Assembly: GCA_031275405.1 (NCBI GenBank)
Contig: JAISOV010000018.1
Coordinates: 1 to 64,000, forward strand
Length of the DNA stretch: 64,000 bases
Origin: Clostridium sp.
GTDB lineage: Bacteria; Bacillota; Clostridia; Lachnospirales; Lachnospiraceae
Reading direction: 5' to 3'
The notes beneath the pieces were generated by a model that searched no databases, was not told where the DNA came from, and worked only from the letters and a program-made list of their open reading frames with translations. The position numbers and the translations under genes were made by a program. How positions within the stretch are numbered: position 1 is the stretch's first letter; every line of letters starts with the position of its first letter. Shown here piece after piece: positions 24,905 through 32,850 of this stretch.

Positions 24905-25000
24905 GGTCATACAAGGGGCAGGAATCGCTTTTGATCCTCCAATAACGGATCCAGGGAACGCGCCTTTTACCGAAAGCCGCTCCGCGGCTGATTTGTCCTG
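24905..25000 (-). repeat. Three-hairpin element R1, copy 2 (inverted, degenerate)
   Basis: In reverse orientation the sequence matches the other copies: ATACAAGGGGCAGGAATCGC (hairpin 3 area), then GCGCCTTTTACCGAAAGCCG with CGGCT and TTTGTCC (hairpin 1 area). Stems are weakened. It faces copy 3 across the HEQEH gene. Confidence 0.55.
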
Positions 25001-25090
25001 TGGACTGTGTGATCCGGGAACTTGAAGCTGCGTTATGTCAGAAGTATCCGAAACTTGATTTTCATGGTATCTTTTAGGAGGGCTTTCGGT

Positions 25091-25777
25091 ATGGCAAGTT
25101 CTTTTTCGCCCGTTACGAATTTCTCATATGCCAGGAGCGCCTACGACAGGAATCTTTCCGGCGGCGGCGCCTTTTCCGGAACGACGTCCGCGCAAGACAT
25201 AAGCCTTGGCATGGATGTTTCCGGCGGCGCAAGCTTCGGCGCCGCGTCCGCTCAGGACATAAGCCCCGGCGTCAGCCTTTCCGGCGGTACGAATCCGCTC
25301 GGCGGCGCGTCCTCCGCAGGCGCAAAAACAGCCGACGCCGCGAAGCCCTCCGCGACCGGCGCGGCCGCCGTATCCGGCAAGGGGGATCTTCGCGCTCCCG
25401 CAGCCACGGACGAGGAACGGGATCGGGAATGCCAGACCTGCAAGAACCGGAAATATCAGGACGGCTCAGATGAGATGGTCTCCTTCAAAAGCCCCGCCCA
25501 CATTGACCCGCAGTTTGCCGGCGGCGCGGTACGCGCCCATGAGCAGGAGCATGTCAGCAACGCTTACACGAAAGCCGCCGAAAAGGGCGGGAAAGTCCTG
25601 TCCGCCGCCGTGACCATCCACATGGCAGTCTGCCCGGAATGCGGACGTTCTTTCGTTTCCGGCGGAACGACCCATACCAAGATCCAGTATCCGAACGAGA
25701 AGAACCCTTACCAGAAGCACCGCAAGGCCACGGACTTTATCAAATATGGCGGCAGGAATGCCGATTATGGCGTATAG
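25091..25777 (+). CDS. Putative HExxH-like metalloprotease (HEQEH), SprA/CJM1_0395-like
   Basis: A 228-residue protein. The N-terminal half is low complexity (Ser/Gly/Ala) with a roughly 20-residue duplication around TSAQDIS / ASAQDIS. The C-terminal half is compact: a C-x-x-C pair (ECQTCKNRKYQDGSDEMVSF), VRAHEQEHVSNAY carrying an HExxH-type zinc site, a second C-x-x-C (VCPECGRSF) and a basic end. The HEQEH helix resembles the SprA-related putative metalloprotease family (inference). No signal peptide is visible. AGGAGGG eight bases upstream fixes the ATG at 25091, not the caller's 25022. Inverted copies of R1 flank the gene on both sides. Confidence 0.6.
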   Translation: MASSFSPVTNFSYARSAYDRNLSGGGAFSGTTSAQDISLGMDVSGGASFGAASAQDISPGVSLSGGTNPLGGASSAGAKTADAAKPSATGAAAVSGKGDLRAPAATDEERDRECQTCKNRKYQDGSDEMVSFKSPAHIDPQFAGGAVRAHEQEHVSNAYTKAAEKGGKVLSAAVTIHMAVCPECGRSFVSGGTTHTKIQYPNEKNPYQKHRKATDFIKYGGRNADYGV

Positions 25778-25786
25778 GCAGGGCAG

Positions 25787-25897
25787 CATATCACTTCCCG
25801 GAAGCTGCGGAGCAGCTTTCGGGAACAGGCGCTGTCCTTCGCCGTGAACCGATTACGTGAACCGATTATCAGAAACTGTCCTCGCTTTCCGTAATAT
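25787..25897 (+). repeat. Three-hairpin element R1, copy 3
   Basis: CATATCACTTCCCGGAAGCT opens hairpin 1, then AGGCGCTGTCCTTCGCC (hairpin 2) and a degenerate hairpin 3 ending CTTTCCGTAATATC. It contains a 13-bp duplication (GTGAACCGATTAC/T). It starts ten bases after the HEQEH gene stop. Confidence 0.65.
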
Positions 25898-25949
25898 CAT
25901 GGCTGAATGCAACATCACGCGGAAAGAAGGAACCTCGAACAGGAGTACA

Positions 25950-26681
25950 ATGACCAGATACCAGAGCAACGCACAATTAAAGACCCTCGCAAAAGACAGG
26001 CTTACGAATCATTACCGGACTGCGGTGACGGTTTTTTTCCTTGCATGGCTGATTCAGTTTGTCTCCTCCGAAACGGCGGAAAGGCTGGTTCCCTCTACGA
26101 CAGTGCCTGGCACCGCCTTGTTTCTATGCCTGTCTTTCGCCGTCTCCGTGGCAGCGGGCGTACTGGACGCGGGAATTTCCTGCTTTTTCTTGCATCTTGC
26201 CTGTGGGCGGCCCTGCTCCCTTACAGCCTTATTTTACGGTTTCCGGGAACAGGCGGACAAGGCCCTGTCCCTTTCTTTCGTCTCAGGCTCGCTTCGGCTC
26301 GTCTGCTTTACGCCCTGGCGGCTCGTGTTCCGGCAGTATCTCCTGAGCCGCGCGCCCGGCTTTCTGTGGCTTACGCTGGCCTGCCTGGCCGCCGGGCTGT
26401 TCGTTTATGTGCCTTTCTCCCTGATGTTCTCCCAGTCTTTCTACCTCATGCTGGACTTTCCCGGCTGCGGCGCGGTACAGATCCTGAAAATGAGCGCCCG
26501 GATCATGAAAGGACACAAGAAAAGGCTGCTGTGCCTGGAGGCGGGCTTCCTCCCCTTAATGCTCCTCGGCTTCCTCAGCCTCGGGTTCGGCTTCCTGTGG
26601 CTCCTGCCTTACCGGCAGATGGCAAGGACTTTCTTCTTCTTGGACGTCATGGCTCCCGACCGGCCCGACTCCCATGTTTGA
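25950..26681 (+). CDS. DUF975-family integral membrane protein
   Basis: A 243-residue protein with about six transmembrane segments. The N-terminal LKTLAKDRLTNHYRTAVTVF and the motif SFYLMLDFPGCGAVQILKMSARIMKGHKKRLLCLE are diagnostic of DUF975 proteins, common in Firmicutes and of unknown role. The ATG at 25950 is chosen for AGGAG four bases upstream and because family homology starts there; the caller's start at 25857 lies inside repeat R1. The C-terminal tail is short and acidic/Pro-rich. The gene converges with the oxidoreductase gene at 26705, 23 bases apart. Confidence 0.85.
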   Translation: MTRYQSNAQLKTLAKDRLTNHYRTAVTVFFLAWLIQFVSSETAERLVPSTTVPGTALFLCLSFAVSVAAGVLDAGISCFFLHLACGRPCSLTALFYGFREQADKALSLSFVSGSLRLVCFTPWRLVFRQYLLSRAPGFLWLTLACLAAGLFVYVPFSLMFSQSFYLMLDFPGCGAVQILKMSARIMKGHKKRLLCLEAGFLPLMLLGFLSLGFGFLWLLPYRQMARTFFFLDVMAPDRPDSHV

Positions 26682-26704
26682 CCATCCGGCACAGGCGCAA
26701 GGCG

Positions 26705-27886
26705 TCAGCAGGGCTGTATCTTGACGGCAGACCCGGCTCCCGTGCCTGGCCGGCCCTGCACGAGCGCAAGGTACCTCTGCTGGAAGACCCTGTCGTCCAC
26801 CGGCAGGGATACCCATCGGTTCGTCCAGGCGGAGAGCCAGGCCGCAAAGACCATCCCCAGACTGTTCTTCCCCTCATGCGCCGGGCTGACGGGCGGCGTG
26901 CCTTCTTCTATGCCCCGGAGGAAGTTCGTGACGACTGCCATCCTGTCCTTCCGCCAGCGGTCCGGATCGGAGAAGACGAGGCTCCGCTCTTCCCCCCGGA
27001 TACGGGTGGTCAGCCTATCTCCGGCCAGAACCGCCCTCCCGTTCCTCCCTGCGACCTCCAGGCGATCCCCGGTACCCTCTTCGTCCACGGTCGCCAGGAA
27101 AGTGCCTGTCAGTCCTCCCCGATAGCGGAACATCACCGTCGCCTGGTCTTCTACCTCAATATCCCGGAACGCCCCGAACCGAACGCTGGCGACGGCTTCG
27201 TCCGGCAGGCCGAACAGGTGCTGCCACAGATCCAGCTGATGGATCGCCTGGTTGAGCAGGACGCCGCCCCCGTCCGTCCGCCATTTTCCAGTCCAGCTGC
27301 GGCTTCCGTCATAATAACTCTGCGGTCGGTAATACTGCGTCACCCGCCAGCAGATACGCTCCAGATCGCCCAGGGCGGGCAGGAGCCGCTTCAGCTCCCG
27401 GAATGCCGGGTGGACGCGCAGCTGGAACATGACGGAAAAACACAGCCCCGCTTTCCGGGCAAGGCCGTCCAGCTCGTCTATCTCATCCAGGCTTAGCCCG
27501 ACCGGCTTTTCCACCAGCACATGCTTCCCATGAAGCAGCGCCTGTCTTGTAAGCGCCGCATGGGTCTGGTTGGGCGTCGCGATGACGACCGCGTCCACTT
27601 CTTTTCGCGCAAGCAGCTCTTCCGCGGCGGAAACCGCCAGGACTTCGGGCATTTCCTGTTCCACGCGCTCCCGTTTTTCCCTGGAGCCGGAGCAGACGGC
27701 AGTTACTCTTGCAAGGGGAGCCGCTGTTCCGGCGCCGATTTCCGCACGGCCAGCAGTTTGGGAAGCGGCGGCAGATTCTACGGCAACGGCGGGTTCCGCA
27801 CGGTCGGCGTCCGCCATCCCGGCCGTGATTTCTTGCAGATAGCGCTGCCCCATGTTGCCAAGGCCGATGATTCCAATCCGTACCAT
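26705..27886 (-). CDS. Gfo/Idh/MocA-family oxidoreductase
   Basis: A 393-residue NAD(P)-dependent sugar or inositol dehydrogenase-type enzyme. Rossmann start VRIGIIGLGNMGQRYLQ, family motif VLVEKPVGLSL with the EKP Lys, and C-terminal domain with GGGVLLNQAIHQLDLWQHLFG, where the His is the usual catalytic candidate. An Ala/Glu-rich insertion of about 35 residues (ADADRAEPAVAVESAAASQT...) follows the first helix and looks like a recent expansion. The neighbouring gene at 28202 encodes a second family member, so they may act in sequence on the same sugar or on N-acyl sugar modification; the substrate is unknown. Confidence 0.92.
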   Translation of the reverse strand: MVRIGIIGLGNMGQRYLQEITAGMADADRAEPAVAVESAAASQTAGRAEIGAGTAAPLARVTAVCSGSREKRERVEQEMPEVLAVSAAEELLARKEVDAVVIATPNQTHAALTRQALLHGKHVLVEKPVGLSLDEIDELDGLARKAGLCFSVMFQLRVHPAFRELKRLLPALGDLERICWRVTQYYRPQSYYDGSRSWTGKWRTDGGGVLLNQAIHQLDLWQHLFGLPDEAVASVRFGAFRDIEVEDQATVMFRYRGGLTGTFLATVDEEGTGDRLEVAGRNGRAVLAGDRLTTRIRGEERSLVFSDPDRWRKDRMAVVTNFLRGIEEGTPPVSPAHEGKNSLGMVFAAWLSAWTNRWVSLPVDDRVFQQRYLALVQGRPGTGAGSAVKIQPC

Positions 27887-27938
27887 ATTTCCTCATCCTT
27901 TCCAGTGCGCCTCCGCAGGCGGCGCAGAAGCACCGTTC

Positions 27939-28201
27939 CTGTTCCATAGCTATCTTATCCCCGAAGACAGGCCGTGCCTCACGATAGCCGCGGCGCAGGG
28001 ACACTCCCGTTCCACAGCCGTCCCATCCCCCAAGACAGGCCGCGCCTCACGATAGCCGCGGCGCAGGGACACTCCCGTTCCACAGCCGCCCCATCCTCCA
28101 AGACAGGCCGCGCCTCACCATAGCGGCGGCGCAGGGACACTCCCGTTCCACAGCCGTCCCATCCCCCAAGACAGGCCGCGCCTCACCATAGCGGCGGCAC
28201 G
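27939..28201 (-). repeat. 68-bp tandem repeat, 4 units, between two oxidoreductase genes
   Basis: Units begin CCGTTCCACAGCCGTCCCAT at 28007, 28075 and 28143, with a more diverged first unit from 27939. Units 2-4 differ by only a few bases. The array occupies the whole gap and ends at the stop codon of the next gene. Confidence 0.93.
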
Positions 28202-29437
28202 TTACAGCCAGCGCGTCCAAGGCTGTTCCCGCGCCGCAACCTCTTTCCCGGTCTTTGCCGCTTCCTCCAGCAGCAGCGTCAGGTAGAAATCCTGCGCCGC
28301 CTCCGCAAAGCTGTACCCTGGCCTGCCGCCTCCGCAGTAGTCCTTCATCCTGCTCAGGCAGGTCGCTACGGCGATTTCATCATCGGAAAACCGCACCTTG
28401 GGGTAGGGGTTCTGATAAATCCACGTTCCCTCAAAAAGAATCCCTTTCAGCCCGCTCCCCTCCATGTTTTCATTCTCGCCCTTGTTGATCCTTAGGAACG
28501 GGGAATAAACAGGCGTGCCGCCGTCTCTCAGGTAACGGACTTCGCCGTTATTGATCTCGCCGTTATCGCCTTTGATCTGTATGTGCTGGGAACGGATATA
28601 GCTGCGGTGCTGATCGTCCTCAAAATTATAGATCCCCTGGCGGCCGCCAAAATCAAAGGTCGCCAGCGTCTGGCTGTACATCCGCGTCACGGCCTCTTTG
28701 GGCGGGCCGTCCCGTTCAAAACCGGGTCTGCCCGGAACGTGGAAACGCTGTGCCCTGATAACAGCCTGATCCCCTTTTTCACCCAGGAATTTCCTGATCA
28801 AACTGATCGCGTGATAGTTGTTCGTCAATGAAACGAGCGCCTGCACCGGTCTCCCGAGTCTGCCGCTTTCGATACAGGCAAGCCGCGCCGCGTGGTCAGG
28901 TCTTAAATAATACTGTTCCGCCACCTGGAACTTGACGGTACCCAAGATATGTCTGGAGAGTTCCGTCAGTTCTTCGTAGCTGGACGCCACCGGGGTTTCC
29001 GCCAATATCGGCAGGCCATGCGCCATGACCTGCCTGGAGACTTGGGACGCCGCTTTCCTGCTGACACAGACCACCGCAAACGCGGGGGTTCCCGTCCGCA
29101 GGCCTTCCTCTAACGTCCGGACACAGAGAAACCCCCTTTTTGTATAAGACTGCCGTAAAACGGCATTGGAAGTCACGATAGCGGAAATCTGAAATGTGTC
29201 CGGCAGCTTTTCCGCGATCCGTATAAAAAACTCGGCGCGCCACCCGCTGCCGATGAGAAGAAATTCCGCAGGCACGGGGGATTCATCACAGAGTACGCAT
29301 GTTCTATCTTCTGCGGCTGCCGTTCCCGGCGACGCCGGAGATTCCTCAAGGAGTACGCATGTTCCGTCTTCTGCGGCTGCCGTTCCCGGCGATGCCGGAG
29401 ATTCCTCAAGGAGTACGCATGTTCCGTCAGCAGACAT
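28202..29437 (-). CDS. Gfo/Idh/MocA-like oxidoreductase with repeated N-terminus
   Basis: A 411-residue protein whose Rossmann core starts only at about residue 57 (AEFLLIGSGWRAEFFIRIAE). The first 55 residues are 20-residue repeats (GTCVLLEESPASPGTAAAED twice, then a partial copy). The ribosome site GGAGGGAACAC before the ATG at 29437 shows the repeats are translated. The usual EKP motif is ETP here (LPILAETPVAS), so the family catalytic Lys is missing or shifted. The middle (QVAEQYYLRPDHAARL) resembles a clade of putative Gfo/Idh proteins. It may be a substrate-binding or diverged dehydrogenase partner of the gene at 26705. Confidence 0.8.
   Translation of the reverse strand: MSADGTCVLLEESPASPGTAAAEDGTCVLLEESPASPGTAAAEDRTCVLCDESPVPAEFLLIGSGWRAEFFIRIAEKLPDTFQISAIVTSNAVLRQSYTKRGFLCVRTLEEGLRTGTPAFAVVCVSRKAASQVSRQVMAHGLPILAETPVASSYEELTELSRHILGTVKFQVAEQYYLRPDHAARLACIESGRLGRPVQALVSLTNNYHAISLIRKFLGEKGDQAVIRAQRFHVPGRPGFERDGPPKEAVTRMYSQTLATFDFGGRQGIYNFEDDQHRSYIRSQHIQIKGDNGEINNGEVRYLRDGGTPVYSPFLRINKGENENMEGSGLKGILFEGTWIYQNPYPKVRFSDDEIAVATCLSRMKDYCGGGRPGYSFAEAAQDFYLTLLLEEAAKTGKEVAAREQPWTRWL
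29286..29437 (-). repeat. 60-bp in-frame repeat, about 2.5 units, at the start of the oxidoreductase gene
   Basis: Two near-identical 60-bp units and a partial third encode (D)GTCVLLEESPASPGTAAAE. It begins two codons after the start, extending the protein N-terminally without breaking the frame. Confidence 0.88.
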
Positions 29438-29585
29438 GTGTTCCCTCCTTTCCTGAATCCTGATCTTCTACCGAACAGCCGAAGAAGCTCGCCTGTTCTA
29501 TGCGAAGTCATTTTCCGTATTTTATTGTCGCACACATTGGAAATAGCGTCAAGCTGATGTTGGGATCATTCCGGGCATTCGTCCG

Positions 29586-30443
29586 TCAAAAAGAAAAAGG
29601 GCGGCTTCCCAGACGTCTCAGCCCCTCGTACAGTTCCTCCCGGCGATCCATTTTCAGCGGAAACTCCCGGCGGTACTGTTCCGCCAGGCCGGGCTGGACG
29701 GCGCACAGCAGCAGGGCGGATGGTTCCGCGGTCCCTATCCGCTCCGCCTTGACCCTGTTTCCATAGGGATCAAAGGCCATGCTGCCGGGCGCGTAGACAG
29801 ATCCGCCCCCTTTTCCCACGCGGTTTACGCCGACCATATAGCACTGGTTCTCAATCGCCCTCGCCCGCAGCAGGGCTTCCCAATGTCCCGCGCGTTCCCG
29901 CGGCCAGTTGGCAATCACGGCAATGGCTTGGCAGGATGCGGAAGCGAGCTGGAAGACCTCCGGGAACCGCAGGTCATAGCAGATGAAGAACCCGAAAGAA
30001 AGCCCTCCGGCCATACACGAAGACAGGCGGCTCCCTCCCGCATAATGCTTCCCCTCTTCCCCATAAGTAAACGGATGGATCTTCTCATATACGGTCAGGA
30101 TCCGCCCTCCGCCGACCACGGCCAGGCAGTTCCTGCCCAACTGTCCGTCCCGGCTCCGGTTGGGCCTGCCCACATACCCGAAGCAAATGGAGATGGAATA
30201 TTTTACTGACCACTCCAGCATTTTTTCCACCGTCTCCGTCACCGGGAACCCGCCCTCTACGCGAAGCGTTTCCTCCCCGATTTTTTCCACGTCCATGGAA
30301 AAACCCGTGAAGGACATTTCCGGAAAGAGGATCATTTCCGCCCCCGCTTCCTTGGCTTCGCGGGCAAGCTGCTCAGCCGCCCGCAAATTTTCTTCTTTCT
30401 CTTCCCAGATGATATTCATCTGCGTCAGCGCAAGTTTCATCAA
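29586..30443 (-). CDS. Carbon-nitrogen hydrolase (nitrilase superfamily)
   Basis: A 285-residue amidase-type enzyme with the complete catalytic triad: Glu in MILFPEMSFTGF, Lys in VYEKIHPFTYGE and Cys in FFICYDLRFPEVF. Substrates in this branch are small omega-amides (for example omega-amidase/Nit2-like); the exact one is unknown. The length is typical. The ATG overlaps the stop of the small upstream ORF by four bases (ATGA), so the two are translationally coupled and driven by the promoter at 30678-30706. Confidence 0.93.
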   Translation of the reverse strand: MMKLALTQMNIIWEEKEENLRAAEQLAREAKEAGAEMILFPEMSFTGFSMDVEKIGEETLRVEGGFPVTETVEKMLEWSVKYSISICFGYVGRPNRSRDGQLGRNCLAVVGGGRILTVYEKIHPFTYGEEGKHYAGGSRLSSCMAGGLSFGFFICYDLRFPEVFQLASASCQAIAVIANWPRERAGHWEALLRARAIENQCYMVGVNRVGKGGGSVYAPGSMAFDPYGNRVKAERIGTAEPSALLLCAVQPGLAEQYRREFPLKMDRREELYEGLRRLGSRPFSF

Positions 30444-30634
30444 GAAAAGTCCTCCTGCCGCGTCCCGATCGCGGCGACCGTCTTTTCTGAAAGGCTCTCC
30501 TCATCGGCGGCAATACCACCGCGGACCGCCGCCAGGTTTGCCGTGGCGAAAACGTTCCGAGCCAGAAAACGCGGCAGCATACGGACACGCGCCGAATCTT
30601 TTTCTATCCTGTCCACTCTGGACAGCTCTATCAT
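30440..30634 (-). CDS. Small hypothetical ORF coupled to the nitrilase gene
   Basis: Downstream of the strong promoter at 30678 the first in-frame ATG is at 30634, giving 64 residues (MIELSRVDRIEKDSARVRML and on). A GAGG lies very close to the ATG. The caller's longer start at 30736 lies upstream of the promoter -35 and would not be on that transcript. The stop overlaps the nitrilase ATG. No domain is recognised; it may be a small protein or a leader that couples translation. Confidence 0.4.
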   Translation of the reverse strand: MIELSRVDRIEKDSARVRMLPRFLARNVFATANLAAVRGGIAADEESLSEKTVAAIGTRQEDFS

Positions 30635-30677
30635 GAACCTCGTGGGATACTCCCGCGGAACAGGAACTCTTACTGCC

Positions 30678-30706
30678 ATTGTACGCCCGCGCTTTCCGAG
30701 TGTCAA
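30678..30706 (-). promoter_or_regulatory. Promoter of the nitrilase transcript
   Basis: Perfect TTGACA, 17 bases, TACAAT on the minus strand, between the pepD 3' repeats and the small ORF. Confidence 0.75.
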
Positions 30707-30710
30707 CTTC

Positions 30711-30790
30711 CACTTCCGAGTTTGGCGCGGCTTCACTTCCCCATCCGGTACGGTTTTACTTCCCCATCCGGCATGGCTTCACTTCCGGAT
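30711..30790 (-). repeat. 23-bp tandem repeat at the pepD 3' end
   Basis: About three and a half units of GGGGAAGTGAAGCCnnnCCGGAT. The pepD stop codon and its last dozen codons (NPEVKPCRMGK) lie inside, so the array has replaced the end of the protein. Confidence 0.75.
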
Positions 30791-32255
30791 TCGGCGCGGC
30801 TTCCTCTTTTTCTTCTAAGAGACGGATCAAAAATTCCCACACCCGCTTCACGGAAGAAATGCGCAGCGCTTCTTCCGTAGTGTGGACGTTTTCCATGTCC
30901 GGCCCGATGGACACGCAGTCCAGCCCTTGGATTTTCCCGAAAAACAAGCCGCATTCCAGTCCGGCATGAATGCCTTCCACTTTAGGAGGCTTCCCGTACA
31001 TGGCTTCATATACCCGGAGCATTTTCCTGCGCCAGGGAGAATCCTCCCGATATTTCCAGCCGGGATAATCCCCCGTTACCTCCAGCTTCGCCCCGGCTGT
31101 CCAGCCGAGGGCTTCCAGTCTGGCAATCAAAGCCCGTTTTCGGCTCTCCACGCTGCTCCTGACGGCAAAGCGTACACGAAGCCCACCTTCTTCCAGCCAG
31201 AACATCCCAAGATTCAGGGAAGTTTCCACCAAATCCGCCGTCTCTTTGCTCATGGCCTGCACCCCGTCCGGCAAAGAAACCAGAAACGCCGCGCATTTGG
31301 CTGCCTGTCCGTCCGCCGCGCAGCGCACTTCCTCTTTCCCGTTTCCCAGGGGCTTTACGGAGACAGCCACCTCCGGCTCTCTTTTTCCCAGTTCTTCCTT
31401 GACTTCACTTTCCGTCCGCTTCACGATCCGTAAAAATAACTCCTGTTCTTCTTCTTTAATAACAAGTGTTACAATTGCTTCCCTCGGGATGGCGTTGTCC
31501 GCCAGGCCGCCTGTTCCTGTCCGGATACCGATCCCGCAGGTACGGGTCAGCTCCCACAGCAGTCTGCCCAACAGACAGTTGGCGTTTCCCCGCCCTTTAT
31601 GGATTTCCATGCCGGAGTGGCCTCCCAGCAGCCCGGTTACGGCCACTTCATAAAGCAGCCCCTCTTTCCGCGAAAACGCAAGGGGCAGGAAGCAGTCCAC
31701 TCTGGCGCCCCCGGCACAACTGGCCAGGAAAACTCCCTCTTCCTCGGAATCCAGATTCAAGAGCCGCTTCCCTTGGAGGGCAGACAAGTCGATGGCCCTG
31801 GCTCCGTCCATCCCTACTTCCTCGTCCGCGGTAAGCACCACTTCCAGTCTGGGGTGCCTGTACCGGTCAGAGTCCAGCAGGGCAAGGGCATAGGCGACCG
31901 CGATTCCATCGTCGCCACCCAGACTGGTTCCCTCCGCGTACACCTTGTCGCCTGCCACCGCCAGACGCAAGCCCTCGTTTTCCAGGTCGAACCGAAGCCC
32001 CGGCTTTTTCACCGCCACCATATCGATATGTCCTTGCAGAATGACAGCCGGCTCGTTTTCATAGCCGGAAGTCGCTTCCTTGATGATCATGATATTTTTC
32101 CACGCGTCTTGGGTCACAGACAGATTCCGGTTTCCGGCAAACTGCGCCAGGTAATCGCTGAGCCTCCCCACGTTCCCCGATCCATGGGGGATCCCGCATA
32201 TTTCCTCAAAAAAATGAAACACTTCCATCGGCTCCAACCGTGACAAAACACCCAT
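30756..32255 (-). CDS. pepD: Aminoacyl-histidine dipeptidase (PepD, M20 family)
   Basis: A 499-residue dinuclear zinc dipeptidase acting on Xaa-His and other dipeptides in the cytosol. Motifs in order: ICGIPHGSGN, LQGHIDMV (first His/Asp ligands), GTSLGGDDGIAVAYALALL (bridging Asp), LTADEEVGMDGA (catalytic Glu pair), an inserted lid domain, and GIHAGLECGLFF at the end. The length fits PepD. The ATG at 32255 is chosen for GGAG eight bases upstream rather than the caller's 32282. The C-terminal residues come from the 23-bp repeat array. Confidence 0.94.
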   Translation of the reverse strand: MGVLSRLEPMEVFHFFEEICGIPHGSGNVGRLSDYLAQFAGNRNLSVTQDAWKNIMIIKEATSGYENEPAVILQGHIDMVAVKKPGLRFDLENEGLRLAVAGDKVYAEGTSLGGDDGIAVAYALALLDSDRYRHPRLEVVLTADEEVGMDGARAIDLSALQGKRLLNLDSEEEGVFLASCAGGARVDCFLPLAFSRKEGLLYEVAVTGLLGGHSGMEIHKGRGNANCLLGRLLWELTRTCGIGIRTGTGGLADNAIPREAIVTLVIKEEEQELFLRIVKRTESEVKEELGKREPEVAVSVKPLGNGKEEVRCAADGQAAKCAAFLVSLPDGVQAMSKETADLVETSLNLGMFWLEEGGLRVRFAVRSSVESRKRALIARLEALGWTAGAKLEVTGDYPGWKYREDSPWRRKMLRVYEAMYGKPPKVEGIHAGLECGLFFGKIQGLDCVSIGPDMENVHTTEEALRISSVKRVWEFLIRLLEEKEEAAPNPEVKPCRMGK

Positions 32256-32417
32256 GACCGCTTGCTCCTTTTTTTCCAACAACTATGGCAGAACTCCGCT
32301 GCGGCCTTCGCAGCCCGCGCGGTTCTTGGCGCCTCTTCAATATCTCTTCAATATATCATGAATACATCGTTACATAAGAGATCCGTAGATCCATAGAGCA
32401 GTCTGCTGTAAAGCTGC

Positions 32418-32639
32418 TTACACCGATACCTGAATGACCTGATCCAGACGGTCCATGCTCAGCCTGCTTCCGTCCCGGAACAGCACGTTGCCGGAACCCT
32501 GGTACCATTCGTAGCCTAACACTTCGTGCGTTGTTTCTCCTTGGGCCGCTTCCCCTTGGGCTGTTTCCGCCGCGGGAAACCGTACTTTGGAGCCGATGGG
32601 GAGGTCATGGCTAAGGCGGTATAAATTGGTCGGATACAT
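32418..32639 (-). CDS. Small hypothetical protein
   Basis: A 73-residue protein (MYPTNLYRLSHDLPIGSKVR...) with the pattern of a small SH3/DUF4314-like beta barrel (IGSKVRF, VLGYEWYQGSGNVLFRDGSRL). A short Ala/Gln/Gly/Glu repeat (AAETAQGEAAQGE) is inserted mid-protein. AAAGGAG precedes the ATG, and a perfect 7-bp dyad lies just upstream. Stand-alone gene, no recognised function. Confidence 0.6.
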   Translation of the reverse strand: MYPTNLYRLSHDLPIGSKVRFPAAETAQGEAAQGETTHEVLGYEWYQGSGNVLFRDGSRLSMDRLDQVIQVSV

Positions 32640-32668
32640 GGGACGCGCTCCTTTTTTCCGTAAATTTG

Positions 32669-32687
32669 AAATACTTTCTTAGTATTT
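32669..32687. promoter_or_regulatory. Candidate operator dyad
   Basis: AAATACT-TTCTT-AGTATTT is a perfect 7-bp inverted repeat, nested in a wider TAAATTT...dyad, immediately upstream of the ribosome site of the small gene at 32418. It has the geometry of a repressor site. Confidence 0.45.
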
Positions 32688-32738
32688 ACGGCTGCCTCCC
32701 AAAATATACCGCCCGGGCGGAGACGCTATTGCGCTTAT

Positions 32739-32784
32739 CCCGCTGCCCTTGCCGGACTTCTCCCGCTGCCCTTGCCGGACTTGT
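32739..32784. repeat. 23-bp direct repeat, 2 units
   Basis: CCCGCTGCCCTTGCCGGACTT occurs twice in tandem in the intergenic space 32640-32850. Nothing else is seen there besides the dyad. Confidence 0.6.
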
Positions 32785-32850
32785 CCGGTGACTGGATCCC
32801 CCGAAGCTGATTTTGCGTACATCGCGCCTTGTGCAAAATGGTAGGAATCG

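Noticed and set aside
25907-27496. 529-residue plus-strand ORF
   Set aside because: It overlaps DUF975 in another frame and is antisense to the Gfo/Idh/MocA gene; composition is that of a GC-rich shadow.
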